Source: Clostridia bacterium (GTDB taxonomy: Bacteria > Bacillota > Clostridia > Christensenellales > Borkfalkiaceae). From it: a stretch of DNA of 39,142 nt. The notes below the pieces were generated by a model. It worked only from the letters and a program-made list of their open reading frames with translations, searched no databases and was not told the origin of the DNA. The stretch lies in the NCBI GenBank assembly GCA_900767495.1, contig CAAFZH010000096.1, forward strand, positions 1 through 39,142, read 5' to 3'. Below are positions 15,463 to 23,326 of this stretch, piece by piece (position 1 is the stretch's first letter; each line of letters starts with the position of its first letter). The translations under genes and the position numbers were made by a program.

Positions 15463-17407
15463 CGCGCCTCAAAGAAGAGTTCCGACCGACGTGGGGATAA
15501 AATCTCTCAAACGAGTAATAAAATTACTGTTTACCAATTATAAATCGCTTTTGTTTCTGATTGCCGTAACTTTGGTGATAAGCGCGATTGCGGGTTCGAT
15601 TGCGGGCGTATTCCTTAACAACATTTATACGCAATTCGATCGGGTAAATAAGCATCTGATAAGCAACAACGAGGCGATGAACGAAGTCGTAAAAGTCGTT
15701 TTCGCGATGGTCGGCGTTTACGCCGTCGGCTGGGTTGCAACGACGGTTATGGGGCAGGTAGGCGCGGTGCTTACTCAAAAATTCCTGCGCGATATGCGTA
15801 ACGATATGTTTGATAAAATGCAACGCTTGCCCATTAAGTATTTCGATCGTAACACTCACGGCGATATAATGAGTACGTATACGAACGATATAGACGCGCT
15901 CCGTCAACTCGTATCGCAAAGCGTTCCGCAACTCTGTTCCACCGTGATTACGTTGGTTACGCTTACCGTGCAAATGCTGTATTTCAGCATTTTGCTATGG
16001 GTTATCGTCGTGGTCGGCATCGTTGTAATTTTATGGATAACAAAGCAAATAGGCGGCAAAAGCGCGAAATACTTTATGGCTCAACAAAAATCCGTCGGTC
16101 AGGTCGAGGGTTATATCGAAGAAATGATGAACGGACAAAAGGTCGTTAAGGTATTTTGCCACGAGGAGAAGGCGCTTGAAAAATTCGATACCTTAAACGG
16201 CGAATTGTTCGACGTTTCCAATAAAGCGAACGCTTTTTCAAATATGCTTATGCCCATAATTCATAATATCGGCAACGTAATGTACGTAGTTCTGGCGTTT
16301 ATCGGTTGCGGAATTTATATCGGCTCAAACAGCAGCGGCATAAATATCGGCTTTCAGAATTTGTTTAATACGGGCAGTATGCTTGCGCCGCTCACTATAC
16401 CGGTAGTAGTTTCCTTCCTGGGTATGGCTCGTCAGTTCGCTAACCAGATGGGACAAATTTCCAACCAGATAAATTCGGTCGTAATGGCTATGGCGGGCGC
16501 GACCAGGGTGTTCGATTTGCTCGATCAGAAACCCGAAATCGACGAGGGTTACGTATCGCTCGTGAACGCAGGATACGACGAGAACGGAAATCTTACCGAA
16601 AGCGAAAAGCGTACTGGCGTATGGGCGTGGAAACACCCCCACAGCGCGGACGGCAGCGTTACTTACACTCTGCTGCACGGCGACATCGTTATGGACGACG
16701 TGGACTTCGGTTACGACCCCGACAAAATCGTTTTGCATAACATATCGCTTTACGCCAAGCAAGGGCAAAAAGTTGCGTTTGTCGGCGCGACGGGCGCGGG
16801 TAAAACGACTATAACAAACTTGCTGAACAGGTTTTATGATATTGCCGACGGGAAAATCCGTTACGACGGAATCAATATAAACAAGATAAAAAAAGGCGAT
16901 TTGCGCCGTTCGCTCGGTATGGTGTTGCAGGACACTAACTTATTTACGGGTACGGTAATGGATAATATCCGCTACGGAAAACTCGACGCTACCGACGAAG
17001 AATGTATCGCCGCGGCTAAACTCGCGGGCGCGGACGACTTTATAACTCGTCTGCCCGAAGGTTACGCAACTTCGCTTAACAACAACGGGGCAAACTTGTC
17101 GCAAGGGCAAAGGCAACTTATTTCCATTGCGCGCGCGGCGGTTGCCGATCCTCCGGTTATGATTCTCGACGAGGCGACTTCGTCTATAGACACGCGAACC
17201 GAGGCTATCGTTCAGCGCGGAATGGATAAACTTATGGAAGGCAGAACGGTATTCGTAATAGCGCACAGACTGTCCACGGTAAGAAATTCCGACGTGATAA
17301 TGGTACTCGATCACGGCAGAATAATAGAACGCGGAAATCACGAAAAACTTATTGCCGAAAAGGGCGTTTACTATCAACTTTATACGGGCGCGTTTGAACT
17401 CGAATAA
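15449..17407 (+). CDS. heterodimeric ABC exporter, catalytic subunit
   Basis: 652 residues: exporter membrane domain followed by an ABC ATPase with canonical Walker A (GATGAGKTTI, near residue 446) and Walker B (MILDEATSSID) with the catalytic Glu. Its signature reads LSQGQRQL instead of LSGGQ. The pair thus forms one competent site (this Walker B with the partner's SGGQ) and one degenerate site. An extra segment of about 45 residues (near 365-415, with GVWAWKHPHSADG) sits just before the nucleotide-binding domain, seen also in other clostridial members. GGAGG precedes the ATG inside the upstream gene. Confidence 0.92.
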   Translation: MKKTNAPQRRVPTDVGIKSLKRVIKLLFTNYKSLLFLIAVTLVISAIAGSIAGVFLNNIYTQFDRVNKHLISNNEAMNEVVKVVFAMVGVYAVGWVATTVMGQVGAVLTQKFLRDMRNDMFDKMQRLPIKYFDRNTHGDIMSTYTNDIDALRQLVSQSVPQLCSTVITLVTLTVQMLYFSILLWVIVVVGIVVILWITKQIGGKSAKYFMAQQKSVGQVEGYIEEMMNGQKVVKVFCHEEKALEKFDTLNGELFDVSNKANAFSNMLMPIIHNIGNVMYVVLAFIGCGIYIGSNSSGINIGFQNLFNTGSMLAPLTIPVVVSFLGMARQFANQMGQISNQINSVVMAMAGATRVFDLLDQKPEIDEGYVSLVNAGYDENGNLTESEKRTGVWAWKHPHSADGSVTYTLLHGDIVMDDVDFGYDPDKIVLHNISLYAKQGQKVAFVGATGAGKTTITNLLNRFYDIADGKIRYDGININKIKKGDLRRSLGMVLQDTNLFTGTVMDNIRYGKLDATDEECIAAAKLAGADDFITRLPEGYATSLNNNGANLSQGQRQLISIARAAVADPPVMILDEATSSIDTRTEAIVQRGMDKLMEGRTVFVIAHRLSTVRNSDVIMVLDHGRIIERGNHEKLIAEKGVYYQLYTGAFELE

Positions 17408-17446
17408 AAAATAATGCGAATATCTTGAAATTTTATATAAAAAGCG

Positions 17447-17475
17447 TTGAAAAATTTCGGCGTTTGGTATATAAT
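17447..17475 (+). promoter_or_regulatory. SigA-type promoter of rhaA
   Basis: TTGAAA (17447-17452), 17-bp spacer, TATAAT (17470-17475), 31 bp before the ATG, which has GAGGAG upstream. No obvious dyad operator surrounds it. Confidence 0.75.
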
Positions 17476-17506
17476 TAGAGTAACAAGAATATATTGAGGA
17501 GATTTT

Positions 17507-18769
17507 ATGGACTCTATCAAAAAAGGTTACGAATACGCAAAAGAGGTCTTTGCCAAAATCGGCGTAGACGTAGACGAGGCAATTAAGGTTTGCGACTCCA
17601 CGCCTATATCGGTGCATTGTTGGCAAGGCGACGACGTTATCGGTTTTGAAAAACGCCCCGCGGCATTGAGCGGCGGTATACAGGCGACGGGAAACTATGC
17701 GGGCAGGGCGAGAAATCCCGAGGAACTCCGCGCGGATCTCGACGTGGTGCTTAAATACGTTCCCGGCGAAAAGAAAATCAACGTTCACGCAAACTACGCC
17801 GAAACCGACGAATTCGTTGAAAGGGACGAGTTAAAACCCGAACATTTTGCGAAATGGGCTGATTGGGCAGTCGAAAGAGGTTTAGGTCTTGATTTTAACC
17901 CGACTTATTTTTCGCACCCGCTTTCCGATAAAGGAACTTTATCCGCAAGGGACGAAAGCGTAAGGCAGTTCTGGATAAGACACGGTATCGCTTGCCGCAG
18001 GATAGGCGGATATTTTGCCGAAAGAACGGGCAAGACCTGCGTTATCAACCATTGGACGCCCGACGGTGATAAGGAATTCCCCATAGATACGCTTTCGCCG
18101 AGATTGCGCCTTAAAGATTCTTACGATCAGATTTTCGCCGCTACCGAGGACGTTAAAAACGTTATGGACGGTATCGAATCGAAGGTGTTCGGCATAGGTC
18201 TTGAAAGTTACACTGTCGGCTCGCACGAGTTTTGTATGGGTTACGTTATGAGCAAGCACAGCGACCATATAATGCTTACGCTCGACAGCGGACACTATCA
18301 TCCTACCGAAGTCGTATCGGCAAAACTCGGCTCGGTGTACGCGTTTGCGGATCATTGTCTGTTGCACGTTTCGCGCCCCGTAAGGTGGGACAGCGACCAC
18401 GTCGTTTGCTACGACGACGAACTTAAAGCCATTATGGACGAACTCGTTCGTTTGGGCAAACTCGGCGATACTTATATCGCAACCGATTATTTCGACGCGT
18501 CCATTAACAGGGTCGCGGCTTGGATAATAGGACTTCGCAATGCGAGAAAGGCTATGCTTGCATCGCTTTTGACCCCCGTAGACGAACTTAAAAAGTACGA
18601 GGCGGAAGGCGACAACACTTCTCGTCTAGCGGTTTCGCAACTTTATAAGACTTTACCCGTCGGCGCGGTCTGGGATTATTACTGCTCGACGAAGAAAGCA
18701 GGAGTCGGCAGGGAATGGCTCGACGACGTTAAAAAGTACGAAAAAGAAGTATTAAGTTTAAGAAAATAA
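17507..18769 (+). CDS. rhaA: L-rhamnose isomerase
   Basis: 420 residues, the normal length of RhaA, which converts L-rhamnose to L-rhamnulose using divalent metal in a TIM barrel. Family motifs are clear: VHCWQGDDVIGFE near residue 36, GGIQATGNYAGRARNPEELRADL, NVHANYAE, LDFNPTYFSHP, INHWTPDG, LTLDSGHYHPTE and the DYFDASINR segment near the C-terminus. It has its own promoter and terminator and no rhamnulokinase, aldolase or transporter beside it, so it is a monocistronic gene here. Partner enzymes may be elsewhere. Confidence 0.95.
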   Translation: MDSIKKGYEYAKEVFAKIGVDVDEAIKVCDSTPISVHCWQGDDVIGFEKRPAALSGGIQATGNYAGRARNPEELRADLDVVLKYVPGEKKINVHANYAETDEFVERDELKPEHFAKWADWAVERGLGLDFNPTYFSHPLSDKGTLSARDESVRQFWIRHGIACRRIGGYFAERTGKTCVINHWTPDGDKEFPIDTLSPRLRLKDSYDQIFAATEDVKNVMDGIESKVFGIGLESYTVGSHEFCMGYVMSKHSDHIMLTLDSGHYHPTEVVSAKLGSVYAFADHCLLHVSRPVRWDSDHVVCYDDELKAIMDELVRLGKLGDTYIATDYFDASINRVAAWIIGLRNARKAMLASLLTPVDELKKYEAEGDNTSRLAVSQLYKTLPVGAVWDYYCSTKKAGVGREWLDDVKKYEKEVLSLRK

Positions 18770-18789
18770 TTATCAGATAATAATCGACG

Positions 18790-18820
18790 AAGCACGCGCG
18801 TTTTACGCGCGTGCTTTGTT
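18790..18820 (+). terminator. terminator of rhaA
   Basis: An 11-bp perfect stem, AAGCACGCGCG (18790-18800) and CGCGCGTGCTT (18806-18816), TTTTA loop, followed by TGTT. The U-tract is short but the stem is very stable. Confidence 0.75.
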
Positions 18821-18837
18821 CCGAATAATATTCGGAA
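18819..18837 (+). promoter_or_regulatory. 19-bp palindrome, candidate operator of the metal GTPase pair
   Basis: TTCCGAATAATATTCGGAA: perfect 9-bp arms about a single central A, three bases before the GGAG ribosome-binding site of the COG0523 gene. The 9-1-9 symmetry with an AT-rich centre is like boxes of Fur-family regulators (Fur, Zur, PerR), though the bases are not a consensus match. As RNA it could also form a small stem near the ribosome-binding site. Confidence 0.45.
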
Positions 18838-18849
18838 AAGGAGTATAAT

Positions 18850-19968
18850 ATGGTAAAAGTAGACGTTATTTCGGGTTTTTTAGGCGCGGGTAAAACCACG
18901 CTAATCAAAAGTTTATTTAAATCTCGCCTGAAAAATGAAAAAACAGTACTTATCGAAAACGAGTTCGGCGAAATAGGCGTTGACGGCGCGTTTTTAAAGG
19001 ACAGCGGCGTTGAGATTAAAGAAATTAACTCGGGTTGTATCTGTTGTTCGCTCGTAGGCGATTTTTCAAAGTCTATGTGCGAAATCGTAGATAAATTCAA
19101 TCCCGACCGCATAATTATCGAGCCGTCGGGCGTAGGTAAACTTTCCGATATTATAAAAGCGGTAGAAAAGGTAGAAGAAGATTTAAAGATAAATATCGTT
19201 GCAACCGTGGTTGACGGCGGCAAGTGCAAAATGTATCATAAAAACTTCGGCGAATTTTTCAACGACCAGATAAGTCAGGCGAAAGTCGTAATCGTTTCCA
19301 AGACCGAGAATCTCGACGAAAACAAAATCGAAGGCGCGACGGAGATAATCCGCGAACTTAATCCCGATGCGACAATAATAACTACGCCTGTAAGTATGCT
19401 CGACCCGAATAAGGTTCTCGATACTTTGGAGGCGGAAAAATCGGGTTACGACGAATTTCTCGCGAGTTTATTAAACGAAGAAGAACACGGTCATTGCCAT
19501 CACCACCACGACGATGATGACGACGAGGACGAACACGACCATTGTTGCCATCACCACCACGACGATGATGACGATGAGGATGAACACGACCATTGTTGCC
19601 ACCATCACCACGATGATGACGATGACGACGAAGAAGAACACGACCATTGCCACCACCACCACGAACACGGGCATCACCACGCGGACGAGGTGTTTACCAG
19701 TTGGGGTAAGGAAACCGCAAAGGCTTTCGGCAAGAGTGAACTCGAAGGCATATTGAAAGTTCTTGCTGACGAAAATTCGGGACTCGGCGTTATTTTAAGA
19801 GCAAAAGGCGTGGTAAGGGCTTCCGATAACGAAAAATGGTATTACTTCGACCTCGTTGCGGGCGAATACGAGATAAGGCTCGGCGACCCCGATATTACGG
19901 GCAAGGTCTGCGTAATCGGCAGTAAAATAGACGAAAACAAAATTGAAAGTTTGTTTTTTAAGGTGTAA
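18850..19968 (+). CDS. COG0523/CobW-family metal GTPase with His/Asp/Cys-rich loop
   Basis: 372 residues of the G3E GTPase family (YciC/ZagA/CobW type), thought to deliver zinc or other metals to client proteins. P-loop GFLGAGKTT at residues 9-17, the family metal-binding CxCC (C63-I-C65-C66) after INSG, the Walker B-type EPSGVGK, and SKTE at the NKxD position. Residues about 212-277 are a repeated His4/Asp5-6/Cys module, a likely metal reservoir or sensor. A CobW C-terminal domain follows. Its ribosome-binding site GGAG directly follows the palindrome. Only two bases separate it from the next gene. Confidence 0.92.
   Translation: MVKVDVISGFLGAGKTTLIKSLFKSRLKNEKTVLIENEFGEIGVDGAFLKDSGVEIKEINSGCICCSLVGDFSKSMCEIVDKFNPDRIIIEPSGVGKLSDIIKAVEKVEEDLKINIVATVVDGGKCKMYHKNFGEFFNDQISQAKVVIVSKTENLDENKIEGATEIIRELNPDATIITTPVSMLDPNKVLDTLEAEKSGYDEFLASLLNEEEHGHCHHHHDDDDDEDEHDHCCHHHHDDDDDEDEHDHCCHHHHDDDDDDEEEHDHCHHHHEHGHHHADEVFTSWGKETAKAFGKSELEGILKVLADENSGLGVILRAKGVVRASDNEKWYYFDLVAGEYEIRLGDPDITGKVCVIGSKIDENKIESLFFKV
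19484..19680 (+). repeat. in-frame tandem repeat encoding metal-binding modules
   Basis: Three imperfect units of about 48-54 bp plus a partial fourth, each encoding roughly EHDHCCHHHHDDDDDED. Codons vary between units (CAC/CAT, GAC/GAT) while the amino acids stay the same, so the protein pattern appears to be under selection rather than being recent DNA slippage alone. Confidence 0.85.
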
Positions 19969-19970
19969 TT

Positions 19971-20900
19971 ATGGCACGGACTTTTCCCGCGGTGTTGGTT
20001 CGCGGAATAATCGAGAGCGGCAAGACGACTTTTATAAACGAATCGCTTAAAAACGGAGATTTCGGCGACGTCGGCAGAGTTTTAATTCTTGCTACGGAAG
20101 AGGGCGAAGTTGAATACGATCCCGCGTTTTTGGCTAAGTACAACGCCGTTTTTTATCAATTCGAGAGTGAAAAAGACTTTACGGTTGAAAAAATCAACGA
20201 CCTTATCAAGGCTAATAAACCGCATTGTCTGTTCGTCGAAATGAACGCTATGTGGGATTGGGCGAATATTAAATTTCCGCCTTATCTTATGGTCGAGCAG
20301 TCGTTTACGATTGTAGACGCTTCGACGTTTAAAGTATATTTCAATAATATGCGCCAAAAGTTTTCGGATATGGTTACCGCATCGGAAATAATCGTTATGA
20401 ACAGATGTGAGGAAACTTCCGAAATGGCGGGGTTTAAGCGCAACCTTAAACTTATGAATAAGGACGCGTATATAATTCCGCTCGATAAAGACGGCAAGCA
20501 AATCAGTTTTGCCGACGATTTACCGTATAAACTCGGCGACGAAATGACTATTAAAGACGAAGATTTCGGCGTATTTTATATAGACACTTTCGATTCCCGC
20601 GCGCGCTACGACAATAAGATTGTTGAGTTTAACTGTATGACAATGCTGTCTAAACAGTTACCGAAAAACACTTTCGTGGCGGGCAGGCTCGCCATGACTT
20701 GTTGTGCCAACGACATACAACTTATAGGTCATTTATGCTCTTATACGAGCGATATTCATCCCGTAAACAAAGGTTGGGTACATCTGCGCGCCAAGATACA
20801 TTATCTCGACGTAGGGGAATCCGAACCGCAAGTTGTTCTGGAATTACTCGATATAAAGACTATTCCCGAAATAAACGAACCGGTGGTATCGCTGACTTGA
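19971..20900 (+). CDS. P-loop G3E-like protein fused to a DUF1980/YcgQ-like domain
   Basis: 309 residues. The N-terminal part is CobW-like: P-loop GIIESGKT (residues 12-19), VEMNAMWDW at the EPSG position and VMNRCEE at the NKxD position; the CxCC motif is absent. The C-terminal third (about 205-300) resembles the C-terminal module of TIGR03943/DUF1980 proteins such as Bacillus YcgQ: PKNTFVAGRLAMTCCAND with C244-C245, then GHLC and WVHLRAKI. It starts two bases after the COG0523 gene with AAGGTG upstream, so the two are co-transcribed. A metal-trafficking partner is likely; the metal and clients are unknown. The fusion call is from memory of the family. Confidence 0.7.
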   Translation: MARTFPAVLVRGIIESGKTTFINESLKNGDFGDVGRVLILATEEGEVEYDPAFLAKYNAVFYQFESEKDFTVEKINDLIKANKPHCLFVEMNAMWDWANIKFPPYLMVEQSFTIVDASTFKVYFNNMRQKFSDMVTASEIIVMNRCEETSEMAGFKRNLKLMNKDAYIIPLDKDGKQISFADDLPYKLGDEMTIKDEDFGVFYIDTFDSRARYDNKIVEFNCMTMLSKQLPKNTFVAGRLAMTCCANDIQLIGHLCSYTSDIHPVNKGWVHLRAKIHYLDVGESEPQVVLELLDIKTIPEINEPVVSLT

Positions 20901-20917
20901 TCGGTAAAAATAGTTAC

Positions 20918-20950
20918 CCCCGCGCGGCAAAAGCCGAGCGGGGCTTTTTT
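20918..20950 (+). terminator. intrinsic terminator of the metal GTPase operon
   Basis: An 11-bp stem with one mismatch (CCCCGCGCGGC at 20918-20928, GCCGAGCGGGG at 20933-20943), AAAA loop, then CTTTTTT. Confidence 0.92.
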
Positions 20951-21032
20951 ATACTTAAAAAGGCATAATTCGACTAAATCTTTAATTTTTTATCGCCTTA
21001 AATATGTTATTATTTTTTCGTGAGGTAAATAT

Positions 21033-21344
21033 ATGGAGATAAAATATCGTTTGGATAAAGATACTCTGTACATATATTCCTACGGCGAACTCGACGAATA
21101 TTCGGCGGCTTCGGCAAGGGGAGAAATTGACAGAATTATCGACGAAAACGCGCTTTATAAAAGCGTGGTTTTCGATTTTGCAAACGTTTCTTTTATGGAC
21201 AGCACGGGCATAGGCGTATTGCTCGGCAGGTATAAGAAACTGAAACGAATCGGCGCGCGCTCGTATATAAGCAGACCGTCGTTTGCGGTAAATAAAATTT
21301 TGCAGATTTCGGGGCTGTACGAAGTTATGCCCAAAATTAACTGA
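21033..21344 (+). CDS. spoIIAA: anti-sigma-F factor antagonist SpoIIAA
   Basis: 103 residues with a STAS fold. The phosphorylation site lies in FMDSTGIGVLLGRY, with Ser57 matching Ser58 of Bacillus SpoIIAA. In the forespore the dephosphorylated protein attacks the SpoIIAB-SigF complex and frees SigF. It is first in the spoIIAA-spoIIAB-sigF operon. AGGT lies before the ATG. The upstream gap of about 80 bp after the terminator is very AT-rich; I could not find a confident SigH promoter, although AAAGGCATA near 20959 is a partial -35 match. Confidence 0.95.
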   Translation: MEIKYRLDKDTLYIYSYGELDEYSAASARGEIDRIIDENALYKSVVFDFANVSFMDSTGIGVLLGRYKKLKRIGARSYISRPSFAVNKILQISGLYEVMPKIN

Positions 21345-21356
21345 CGGAGATTAAAT

Positions 21357-21779
21357 ATGAAAAATAAAATGGTCGTCAAATTCGATTCCTTATCGGAAAA
21401 CGAATGTTTTGCAAGAAACGTAATAGCCTCTTTTCTGATGCCGTTAAACCCGAGTATAGGGGTTTTGTCGGATATCAAAACCGCGGTAAGCGAAGCGGTT
21501 ACAAATGCTATCGTTCACGGCTACCCCGAAAAAAAAGGCGAGGTTACTATGTCCGCCGAAATAGACGAGGACAAAATACATATCGTGGTATCGGATAAGG
21601 GAGTCGGAATAGAAAATCTCGAAGAGGCTCTTCAGCCGTTCTTTACGGGCAAACCCGAGGATGAACGCTCGGGTATGGGGTTTACGATTATAAAGACTTT
21701 TATGGACGAAGTAAAAGTCGTTTCCGAACCTTTGAAAGGGACTATCGTCGATATGAAAAAACTTATAACCGTGGCGTAA
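21357..21779 (+). CDS. spoIIAB: anti-sigma-F factor/serine kinase SpoIIAB
   Basis: 140 residues of the GHKL ATPase family. N-box SEAVTNAIVHGYP, G1 motif DKGVGIENLEEA and G2 GMGFTIIKTF are present, as in Bacillus SpoIIAB (about 146 residues). It holds SigF inactive and phosphorylates SpoIIAA. GGAG lies upstream of the ATG. The gene is 12 bp after spoIIAA and 25 bp before sigF. Confidence 0.96.
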   Translation: MKNKMVVKFDSLSENECFARNVIASFLMPLNPSIGVLSDIKTAVSEAVTNAIVHGYPEKKGEVTMSAEIDEDKIHIVVSDKGVGIENLEEALQPFFTGKPEDERSGMGFTIIKTFMDEVKVVSEPLKGTIVDMKKLITVA

Positions 21780-21804
21780 ACGGTTAAGTCAAGGAGTAGT
21801 TTGT

Positions 21805-22527
21805 ATGCTTAACGCAGAAGAAACGATCTTATACTTACGCAAGGCAAAGGCGGGGGACGCCGACGCAAAAGAAATACTTCTGCAAAACAACGTACTGCTT
21901 ATTAAAAGCATAATCAAGAGGTTTAAAAACAAGGGCGTAGATTACGACGATTTATATCAACTCGGTTGCGTAGGCTTTTTAAAGGCTATAAAAAACTTCG
22001 ACGAAAAATTCGGCGTGGTATTTTCGACCTACGCAGTGCCTATGATAATAGGCGAAGTCAAGCGTTTTTTGCGCGACGACGGAACGATAAAAGTGTCGAG
22101 AATGATTAAGTCGCAGGCGATACTTATTAACAGGTATATTCAAAGCCGAAACGCCGAAAACGGCGAAACGCCCACGCTCGACGAAATTAGCGTCGCGCTT
22201 AATATGGAACGCGAGGACGTGGTTCTTGCGCTAGACAGTGCAAAAATGCCTTTGTCGCTATCGGGAACGATAGACGACGGCTCGGACGATAAAAAGGTCG
22301 AACTCGTCGATAAATTACCGTCAAACGAACGCGAGGACGATATGGTAGATAAAATTCTTCTTCGCTCGATGATAGAAAAACTGCCCGAACGGGAACGAAA
22401 AGTAATTATAATGCGCTACTATCGCGACAACACGCAAAGCGAAATAGCAGAGGCGCTCGGCGTATCTCAGGTGCAGATTTCGCGCATCGAAAATAAAATT
22501 ATAAAACAATTTAAAAGTCAGATATAA
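21805..22527 (+). CDS. sigF: forespore sigma factor SigF
   Basis: 240 residues. Region 2 contains DYDDLYQLGCVGFLKAIKNFD and FSTYAVPMIIGEVKRFLRDDG, and region 4 has the helix-turn-helix TQSEIAEALGVSQVQISRIE. Being third behind spoIIAA and spoIIAB identifies it as SigF, the first forespore-specific sigma factor, rather than SigG. AAGGAG precedes the ATG. In Bacillus the spoVA operon follows; here trmB follows with its own promoter. Confidence 0.95.
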   Translation: MLNAEETILYLRKAKAGDADAKEILLQNNVLLIKSIIKRFKNKGVDYDDLYQLGCVGFLKAIKNFDEKFGVVFSTYAVPMIIGEVKRFLRDDGTIKVSRMIKSQAILINRYIQSRNAENGETPTLDEISVALNMEREDVVLALDSAKMPLSLSGTIDDGSDDKKVELVDKLPSNEREDDMVDKILLRSMIEKLPERERKVIIMRYYRDNTQSEIAEALGVSQVQISRIENKIIKQFKSQI

Positions 22528-22531
22528 TCGT

Positions 22532-22560
22532 TTGATTTTTGCGTGATTTTGCTATATAAT
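22532..22560 (+). promoter_or_regulatory. SigA-type promoter of trmB
   Basis: TTGATT (22532-22537), 17-bp spacer, TATAAT (22555-22560). The start codon begins at 22568, so transcription should start on or within a base or two of the ATG. Confidence 0.75.
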
Positions 22561-22567
22561 ATTGCTT

Positions 22568-23233
22568 ATGAGAATGAGAAGAAAGCGCAATCTCGACGAA
22601 AGAATGAACGATCTCGATCGGCATTTGCTCGTGAGAGAAACGCCCGATTATTTTAAAGAAGAGGTCCATACCGAGCATATTATAAATCTTAGCGACGCTT
22701 TCGGAAACGATAATCCGTTGTGGCTCGAACTCGGTTGCGGAAAAGGTAAATTCGCTTTCGATACGGCAAGACTTAACCCGAACGTTAATCTGATAGCGGT
22801 AGAAAAGATAAGCAACGTTATAATCGAGCCTTGCGAACGGGCGAAAGAGGAAAATCCCGCAAACCTTGCGTTTATGAATTGCGGCGTGGAAAATCTCGAC
22901 AGGCATTTACCCGAAAATTGCGCAGACAGGATATTTTTGAATTTTTCTTGTCCCTATCCGAAATATACTTACCGCAATCGCAGGCTTACTTACGGAAGGT
23001 ATCTGGAACTGTATAAAAAACTTTTAAAACCGCACGGAGAAATCTGGCTTAAAACCGATAATCAGGGTTTTTTCGAGTATTCCTTGCAAACTTTATCCGA
23101 AAACGGATATAAACTAAAAAATATCAGCCTCGATTTGCATAAAAGTGCGTTCGAGGGAAACGTAACCACCGAATACGAAGAATTGTTTTCGTCGCTCGGT
23201 AAACCCATATACAGATTAGAAGCGTATCTTTAA
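22568..23233 (+). CDS. trmB: tRNA (guanine-N7-)-methyltransferase
   Basis: 221 residues. TrmB makes m7G46 in the tRNA variable loop. The SAM-binding motif LELGCGKGKFAFDTA, the AVEKISNVI segment, the NFSCPYPK motif (NFPDPWPK in most members) and the C-terminal TEYEELFSSLGKPIYRLEA match the family. I chose ATG 22568 because the product starts MRMRRK, the conserved family N-terminus. There is no ribosome-binding site before it and the promoter -10 ends seven bases upstream, so the mRNA is probably leaderless. A strong terminator follows. Confidence 0.93.
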   Translation: MRMRRKRNLDERMNDLDRHLLVRETPDYFKEEVHTEHIINLSDAFGNDNPLWLELGCGKGKFAFDTARLNPNVNLIAVEKISNVIIEPCERAKEENPANLAFMNCGVENLDRHLPENCADRIFLNFSCPYPKYTYRNRRLTYGRYLELYKKLLKPHGEIWLKTDNQGFFEYSLQTLSENGYKLKNISLDLHKSAFEGNVTTEYEELFSSLGKPIYRLEAYL

Positions 23234-23266
23234 ACCGCCGCAAAAATCGTTTTGCGGCGGTTTTTT
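23232..23266 (+). terminator. intrinsic terminator of trmB
   Basis: A 14-bp stem (AAACCGCCGCAAAA at 23232-23245 with TTTTGCGGCGGTTT at 23250-23263), ATCG-type loop, and T-run 23261-23266. It overlaps the trmB stop codon. Confidence 0.95.
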
Positions 23267-23295
23267 CGTTCTAAAAATCGTTCGGCGAGCATATA

Positions 23296-23303
23296 CATAC
23301 GTT
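23296..23303 (+). promoter_or_regulatory. possible SigE -10 element for the spoIIIA operon
   Basis: CATACGTT, one base from the SigE -10 consensus CATACAnT, 24 bp before spoIIIAA. The expected ATA-type -35 about 14 bp upstream is not convincing. SigE control of spoIIIA is established in Bacillus; here it is only suggested. Confidence 0.3.
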
Positions 23304-23326
23304 AGAAAACTCAGGACGCTACGCTT

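Noticed and set aside
18843..18848. TATAAT as a promoter for the COG0523 gene
   Set aside because: It overlaps the start codon region, so it cannot drive this gene; it is ribosome-binding-site spacer sequence.
19484..19680. Possible CRISPR or satellite repeat
   Set aside because: The units are in frame within a conserved GTPase gene, imperfect, and have no spacers.
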